This document shows, one piece after another, positions 58,419-64,000 of a DNA stretch of 64,000 nucleotides. Position 1 is the first letter of the stretch. Each line of letters begins with the position of its first letter. A program made the position numbers and the translations under genes. The notes beneath the pieces were generated by a model that did no database searches, was not told the DNA's origin, and worked only from the letters and a program-made list of their open reading frames with translations. The stretch comes from Galeopsis tetrahit (lineage: Eukaryota; Streptophyta; Magnoliopsida; Lamiales; Lamiaceae): assembly GCA_963675135.1 (NCBI GenBank), contig OY776120.1:62864063-62928062 (forward strand), in the 5' to 3' direction.

Positions 58419-59925
58419 ATGAGTCAAGATGCTAGTGGGGCCTCAGGATCTCGACGTAGGAGAACCTCACTTAGGCCTGTTGAGCCTGCTACGTTGACGT
58501 CGTCGGCATCCGTTCCACAGCATTCGCCGCCGTCATCTCAGTCGTCGGCAGCTCGTCGACATCCCACGCGTGCCCGAGAAACCAGACTGAGAATATGGAT
58601 TGAAGATAATGTACAGCAAGTAATTAATTAAATAATTTTAAGGTTTAACAATATTTAATAGCATCAATTTTTGTACGTTTTTTAATTTATAATGTGTTTG
58701 TTTCTTAATATATATATAATGTCACAGCTTACTTCTTGGTAATGAGATATCGAAGATTTGCACTGAGGTGATTACTAAGTGCAAGATTGCTGCGAATGCC
58801 TACTCTTGGCTGAAGGTGCCGCAGACGAAAAAGGATGAATACTGGGAGGAATTTCAGGTATTTGAGTGCATTCAATTAAATATTAATAAAAAATTTATTA
58901 TATATATTATTTGATAAATATGCTGATCGAATATGTGCAGAAACATGCTTATTGGCATAGGGAGTTTTTTTCGGACAACGATATCCACAGGCTCTGGGTA
59001 TCTTCATGTCAGTCTAGGTATAATGAGATTATGTACACCTGGAGGACTGCTTGGCGTAGTCGTGGCGTGGAGCAGACGACGTTGGGGGAGGACGATGGAG
59101 TCGACGTGTGGAACACGTTGACCACGTATTGGAGTAGTCCGGAGTACGTGCGGAAGTGTGCAACTGCTCGAGCCAACCGTAGAAGTGATGTGGGAGGTGG
59201 GATGTCAAGGCATCGGGGGGGGGGGGGGCGATCCGCGTATGAGCACTCAATTGCTCTAGTAAGTGTTCACTAAATTTATTTCAATTATTTATATTATAAT
59301 ATTATATAAAATAATTTTTATATGCTCATTTGGTACAAAATAGGAGCGGGATCTTGGGCGTGAACCCACTCACGTGGATCGGTTGAACGTTCTTCATCCG
59401 TTTGATCGAGATTCGCAGACGTCCACATATGGACGCACTACTGAGCTTCACGTAAGTTTAATTAAACTGTGATGTGTTTTTTAATATTTAATTAATTAAA
59501 TGTATTGAACTATGTATTAATTTAATATTTTTGTAATTATGTAGTTGAATGTGAACCGGAGGATTGCAGAGGCGACGACACAGGCTTCTGCTGATGAAGC
59601 CGGGCCCAGCGCCGCCCCTCCGCCTGATCTTAACCAGATTTACCTGGAGGAGGCCCCGGCTGATCGAGGACGGGTCCTTGGCCTTGGCCGGATGAGCCGC
59701 TCAGTGAGAGCTGCGTCGTCCAGTTCGTCCCAGCGTGCATCGCAGGCCTCTGTATCCTCCACTGCTGCTCCTCCGGACCCGAACATGGTCAACTGGATGA
59801 ACCACTACTTCCGACAGATGGCTGACACTATGGGTCGATCGTTGGGGATGCCTCAGGATCAAATAGATACATGCTTTGCACAGGCGATGAGCGTCCCCCC
59901 TCCTCCGCCTTTACGGGAGATTTGA
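58419..59925 (+). CDS. Transposase_24 (Ptta/En/Spm) type protein, five exons
   Basis: Probable exons: 58419 to about 58617 (MSQDASGASGSRRRRTSLRP), about 58728-58857 (ITKCKIAANAYSWLKVPQTK, ending EEFQ before GTATTT), 58941-59259 (KHAYWHREFFSDNDIHRLWV, VWNTLTTYWSSPEYVRKCAT, ends at GTAAGT), 59343-59450 (ERDLGREPTHVDRLNVLH, ends at GTAAGT) and 59544-59925 (LNVNRRIAEATTQ to ALREI-like end, TGA). The pattern of a tryptophan-rich block, a 'W..p.y...c..a..NR' block and a 'LGREPT' block is that of the plant Ptta/En/Spm family, the TnpA-like DNA-binding partner in CACTA elements. The exon 1-2 phase does not join cleanly with the sites I chose, so that junction is uncertain; a G-run at 59215-59228 could also hide an indel. 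Confidence 0.75.
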
Positions 59926-59984
59926 ATATCCACGTAGACTTGACGGCTGGAAATTCACAATTGATCGAAATTGAAAACGATAAT

Positions 59985-60121
59985 GGAAATGAGGAAGATG
60001 ATGAAAATGAAGAGGAAGAGGAGGAGGAGGAGGAGGAGGAGGAGGATGATGATGAAGAGGAAGATGAGACAAATAATGAAAATGTAGATGAAGAAGATGA
60101 AGAGGAAGAAGATGAAGAATA
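59985..60121 (+). repeat. GAA/GAG/GAT-rich acidic tract downstream of the CACTA gene
   Basis: Over 130 bp of GAA, GAG and GAT triplets would encode almost only Glu and Asp (59871-60122 frame). It follows the stop of the Transposase_24 gene within 60 bp and may be an alternative C-terminal exon or just a simple-sequence expansion in the 3' UTR. Confidence 0.55.
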
Positions 60122-60593
60122 AATTATATAATGTAAGCTAATTATTTTATTAGATGTACAATTTAAAAATATTTATTTATCATTAAGTTACAACTAAAAA
60201 TTGTGAAAAGAAATTATTTTTTTGATTTTTTTAAAAATATAATTCGCAAAAAAATGAATATTTTAGTAAAAAAAATGAATATTTTAGTATTTAAAAATAT
60301 ATAAATTATATTACAAATTTAATTATTTAATTTATGTGAATGAAATTAATTTTATGAAATTTTTTTAAAAATAATTAGCAAAAAAATGAATTTTTTACTA
60401 AAAAAATATTAGTATTTTAGTTAAAATATGAATATTTTAGTATTTTAAAATATATAAATTATAAAAATATAAATTATAGATTTCAAATTTAATTATTTGA
60501 TATATTTGAAAGAAATTAATTTTGTGAATTTTAAAAAAAAAATGGGTCGAAAATGAGTACATATACAATTAATACTACAATTACGAACAAGTA

Positions 60594-60730
60594 ACACATC
60601 TGTCCGAGTGGTAGGCGCCCTTCACTAGGCGCCCACACACCCGGGTTCGATTCCTAGCAAGGCCAGAATAATATATGGTGGCCTTAATAACAGTTCGGGG
60701 GTCGGGTCGGGTCAATTAATTTTTTTTTTT
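60594..60730 (+). mobile_element. tRNA-derived SINE-like insert inside the CACTA element
   Basis: GTCCGAGTGGTAGGCGCC (60602-60619) fits a pol III A box, and GGTTCGATTCC (60644-60654) is a near-perfect B box at normal tRNA spacing. A non-tRNA tail of about 60 bp with a GTCGGGTCGGG repeat and a T-run (60719-60730) follows. The overall shape is a short plant SINE. I could not define a target duplication. A decayed tRNA gene is the alternative; the middle does not fold into a clear anticodon arm. Confidence 0.6.
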
Positions 60731-61230
60731 GGGTTGACTTGCCGACGGATAATTCCGTCGGCACTACCGACGGAACCCCCGACGGACACCGACTGAATAT
60801 AATCCCGAATTTAAAAAATATAAAATCTAGATCCGTCGGCAGATCCGTCGGCACGTACCGACGGAATTACCGACAGAAGCCGACGGATATATTTTTCTTA
60901 AAAAAATGCTAAAATTAAATTTCCGTCGGTAAGTCCGTCGGTACTACCGACAGACGGACCGACGGAATTGTCGACAGATATCAGACCCGGTTTCGAAACG
61001 GGTCATTCGGACTACCGACGGAATGAGATCCGTCGGCAGACTCGACAGATTTATTCCGTCGGGAATACGTCGGGACTACCGACGGAAAAAAAAATTCCGT
61101 CGGTAACCCGTACCGACGAGTCTAGAGCCGACTGAATTATTCCGTCGGTAATTCCGTCGGGAAACCACGCCTACCGACGACAATTCCGTCGGTAGGTCCG
61201 TCGGTAAATCGCTCATTTTTTGTAGTGAGT

Positions 61231-61285
61231 CAAGTCACTTTTGCATAGGATGTGTAGGTTTTGGCATCATCAAAAAGGGGGAAAT
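61231..61285 (+). other. SIRE polypurine tract and preceding internal sequence
   Basis: CATCATCAAAAAGGGGGAAA followed by TTGTTGGG is the polypurine tract and LTR start typical of the SIRE/Maximus lineage. Confidence 0.88.
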
Positions 61286-63075
61286 TGTTGGGAATAAAAT
61301 GAGATATGTTTTGATTAAATACCAAAACCCCCTGAGACATGCCTAAGTCAAGTTAACTATGTTCTAGAGATTATATAACATATAGAATAAGGCTAGATGA
61401 GAAGCTGATATGTTAGGCAGCTCTTAGTTGTATAGATGCACAATGTGAGGGGGAACCTATGCTTTGAAGACCATCAAGAACAAGTCCCCTCAAGGTTCAA
61501 ATTCTGGAACAACCACTAAAGCTCAAGAATGCTGATCAGGAGAGTTGTCCAGAGAAGTTGTCTCTGCACAATTAAAGCAAGAACAAAGGTTCTGAAGCTT
61601 AAAAGGCCAAGTGTATTCAAATGCTCTGATAAGGAGAACTGTCCAGAGAGATTGTCTATGTGCAAGAACAAAAGTTCTAAATCTCAAAGGCCAAGTATGC
61701 TGATCAGGAGAGTTGTCCAGAAGAGTTGTCTCAGCACAATCAAGATCAAGTACTCTGAAAAGCTTGAGGTCAACTATGCTGAAGAGATAGAGACAACCAC
61801 ACCTTAAAGAACTACAATGAATCATGCTAAGATCACTTTCAAGTGAAGCAAAGGATAAGGGCCAAGTCATCTGAAGAAGAGCTATCCAACCTTGCTGATA
61901 AGCAGAACTGCTGATAGTGATAAGGAGAGTTGTCCAGTTGATGAGGAATGTTGTCCTATCATTGGATCAACCTTCAGAAGCCATGTCCATGTCCTAGCAA
62001 GAGAATCTGAAAGTCAGATATTGGGAAGAGTGCTGCAGAATGAAGACAAAGCTTATACATCCGTTTATTTCCCAAATAAGGACATGTCACTATCAAGAAT
62101 CTGTCTTCCAGTTTGAAGAACTCAAGGAAGACATATATAGCAATTTGGGGCTGCCTCTCCAACGGGCAAATCCTCAAATTTGTCTATAAATACAAGAAGT
62201 GTGAAGACCATTTGAAGCATCCATTCTACACCTAACTGAGCAATCATTCTGAAAGCTTCAAAGTCCTCAAAAGACATTCTTAGTCTTGAAACACTTCTTC
62301 TAAGCTTAACTTACTGTATATCCATACAAAGCTTAGAGAGATATCCTAATCCTTATACATTGATCTTCATTGTAAAGGATATCTCATTAGTTGGAACCTT
62401 ACTTCAACCCTTACCCCTTTCAAGTGAGAAAGTGAGAAGGTTGTAGTAGTAGAAGTGGTAGGAGCTGACTGTTGAGAGAAGAACAGTTCAGTTCTGAGTT
62501 GAGAAGAGGGTACTAGGACTCTAGACATCCTAGGGATCAATTCACCAAGGAGAGGTGTTATTGATCAAGTGCACCTTGGCACTATAAAACAAGTTAATTC
62601 CAAGAGTGAAGGAATTATCCTGTTCAATCAGGGAAAGTGGATGTAGGAGCTTGAGTCTCTGAACTACTATAAACTCTTGTGTTGATTTACTTTACAAGTG
62701 CTTTCATACATTCAACACTGCACACAAACTGATTCTTCAAAGGATACATATTCAAAGACTGTGCAAAACCTATTTGGACAAAGTCCCTGAAACTGAACTG
62801 GATTGTATTGACTAAGTGATTTCAGAAACTAAAGGAGTCTAAACTAAAAGGGCCAACCACTATTCCGCACATATAACTCCCCTAGATAGTTATTCAACTA
62901 AGTACTCAATAGTACTTAGTAGTTTGATTATCTTAGAAGAGTTAATCATCTTCAGCAGAGTTGTCCAAGACAACATTGCTGAGCTCTGGTTTGATCAAAA
63001 GTTGAAAAGAATTGCATACAAGTGTATTCTCCCCCCCCCCCATACACTTGTTATATACTCCTTTCAGGACCAACA
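61286..63075 (+). mobile_element. 3' LTR of the SIRE-type element
   Basis: 1790 bp, co-linear with 37812-39595, including the three-block promoter repeat (from about 61531) and TATA box (62184-62192). It ends GGACCAACA. A C-run of 11 or more at 63032 is longer than in the 5' copy. Confidence 0.93.
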
Positions 63076-63080
63076 ATATT

Positions 63081-64000
63081 AACCGAAGTATTTGGAAGGT
63101 TTGATTAGATTATGATCTTATTGAGTATTTTTTTTGTGTGATTCTTAATTTTGCTTAATATTAGTACATAAAAAAAAATTATAATGATAACAAAAAATGA
63201 CCATTAACATTAAAATTCTCTCTCATTTTGATTCTCAGAGTTTCCAAAAATCCGTGCCTCCCCCATTTTATCAAATTTGCCAAGAAAATCGTGGATGAAG
63301 TGACAAATCGCCACCTAGACGGCCAAATCGCCGACTAGGCGGCCTTTCTTAAACAAAAAAAAAAAAAAGATAAACGGTGAAAAATAGAAATCGTGAATCG
63401 GATCGGATTCTGTCTCCATTGTTTTTGCTGAATAAAATACAAATAAGTTACATTTTAATGTTAAAAAAGACATTAAAAAAAATGACAGAGACTAAGGAGA
63501 CTGGGATGAAGCAAAGCCTGCCGTCCGCCGCAGCTGCTCCCTCCGGCGCCGTCTCACTCTGTTACTTCTGTTCCTACTTTCTTATTTTTCGTTTGTAACG
63601 TTTCAACCTATTTTATCTATAGGTCAACTATTGTTTCAATTAAAATCCCACGATTCATGCCACGATTCTCAATCTCTGTAACTTTTTTTGGCCTTGAAAA
63701 ATTATTGTAATTTATTTAGATTCATTCATTATTATGAATGAATCTTTGAATTAGTTATATTTCATACTTCTTCTCTTTCGAATTTTTTAAATCTTAACTT
63801 TTCTTTCCAACACATTTTTCAACGATAGAAAACTTTTATAAAGTAAAATTTATATATTTTACTTGTATGTTAATATTTATTTATTTTATTGACATATAAT
63901 CTAAAGTTTTATTTTTTATATGTAGTTGGAGAATTATTAATGAAGACGGATAATTTAATGAATTATCAATATCATTATTATTCACCTCATTCGTATGACT
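63081..64000. other. Right flank of the SIRE element, no gene recognised
   Basis: Continuous with 37811 before the SIRE insertion, hence probably the interior of the CACTA-type element that starts at 36174. AT-rich. CGCCACCTAGACGGCCAAAT with an imperfect repeat (CGCCGACTAGGCGGCC) lies at 63310-63343. The open frame at 63377-63598 is alanine- and serine-rich and unrecognised. Confidence 0.4.

Larger units (their letters stand above)
57255..61227 (+). mobile_element. CACTA (En/Spm) element nested in SIRE
   Basis: 3973 bp. It starts CACTACAAAAAACGCGGAG and ends CGCTCATTTTTTGTAGTG, with inverted CACTACAAAAAA termini and the 3-bp duplication AGT (57252-57254 and 61228-61230). Both ends carry dense CCGACGGA/TCCGTCGG subterminal repeats (57277-57620 and 60740-61200), more than ten per side, the presumed binding sites of the element's own protein. 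It has a Transposase_24-type gene but no DDE transposase, so it depends on another element for cutting. Confidence 0.93.
37812..63075 (+). mobile_element. SIRE/Maximus-type Ty1-copia element, 25.3 kb with nested inserts
   Basis: Both LTRs are complete, and ATATT is duplicated at 37807-37811 and 63076-63080. The order is LTR, Met-type primer site, gag, protease, integrase, RT, RNase H, a long third coding region, polypurine tract and LTR, as in the SIRE/Maximus lineage. Removing the copia insert (42422-48210), the CACTA insert (57255-61227) and their duplications leaves about 15.5 kb. Stops in gag, pol and the third ORF, plus one pol frameshift, make it non-autonomous. Confidence 0.95.

Noticed and set aside
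60594..60670. Functional tRNA gene
   Set aside because: The A and B boxes are present, but I cannot fold a proper anticodon arm and acceptor stem, and a non-tRNA tail follows.

Overview
This is a nuclear window from a flowering plant, most likely a eudicot. It is AT-rich, holds one host gene with many introns, and is otherwise filled with nested plant transposable elements: Ty1-copia of the SIRE/Maximus and Tork-like types, a Ty3-type non-autonomous element, En/Spm (CACTA), Tourist- and Stowaway-type MITEs, LINE remnants and a tRNA-derived SINE. Nothing prokaryotic or organellar is seen. The species cannot be named from the sequence; an asterid is only a guess.

Layout. 1-4614: a non-autonomous LTR element whose 5' LTR is cut by the window edge; it has a tRNA-Asp-type primer site and a gag-like remnant but no pol. 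4615-13266: AT-rich intergenic DNA with a promoter-like segment near 7.5 kb, a poly(A)-tailed retrosequence, a 650-bp dispersed repeat, a candidate MULE and two Stowaway MITEs. 13267-28505, minus strand: the one convincing host gene. I rebuilt 23 exons by hand with matching splice phases into an uninterrupted 918-codon frame. The protein is the plant orthologue of VPS35L (C16orf62, UPF0505), the VPS35-like subunit of the Retriever/Commander endosomal recycling complex. Its introns hold at least eight transposon-derived inserts. 28.9-36.2 kb: the second copy of the dispersed repeat, a LINE RNase H remnant, and a tandem array (two full units plus a partial third) of a MULE/FAR1-like transposase fragment fused to a degenerate copia RT/RNase H end.

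36174-64000 is a nest. A CACTA-type end (36174) interrupts the third array unit. Into that DNA a 25.3-kb SIRE/Maximus-type copia element inserted (37812-63075, target duplication ATATT). The SIRE element carries gag, pol and a long third coding region, all broken by stops. Its protease/integrase boundary was hit by a 5.8-kb copia element (42422-48210, duplication GTATC). The stretch between its third coding region and the polypurine tract was hit by a 4.0-kb CACTA element (57255-61227, duplication AGT), which carries a five-exon Transposase_24-type gene and itself contains a SINE-like insert. Every autonomous-looking element seen is disabled by stops, a frameshift or, in one case, a changed catalytic residue.

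I found no previously undescribed defence, toxin or biosynthetic system. The most useful observations are the intact VPS35L gene with its GC-AG intron, the reconstructible order of insertions (with empty sites visible inside the window), the unusual primer site of the inner copia element, and the tandemly repeated SIRE LTR promoter region.
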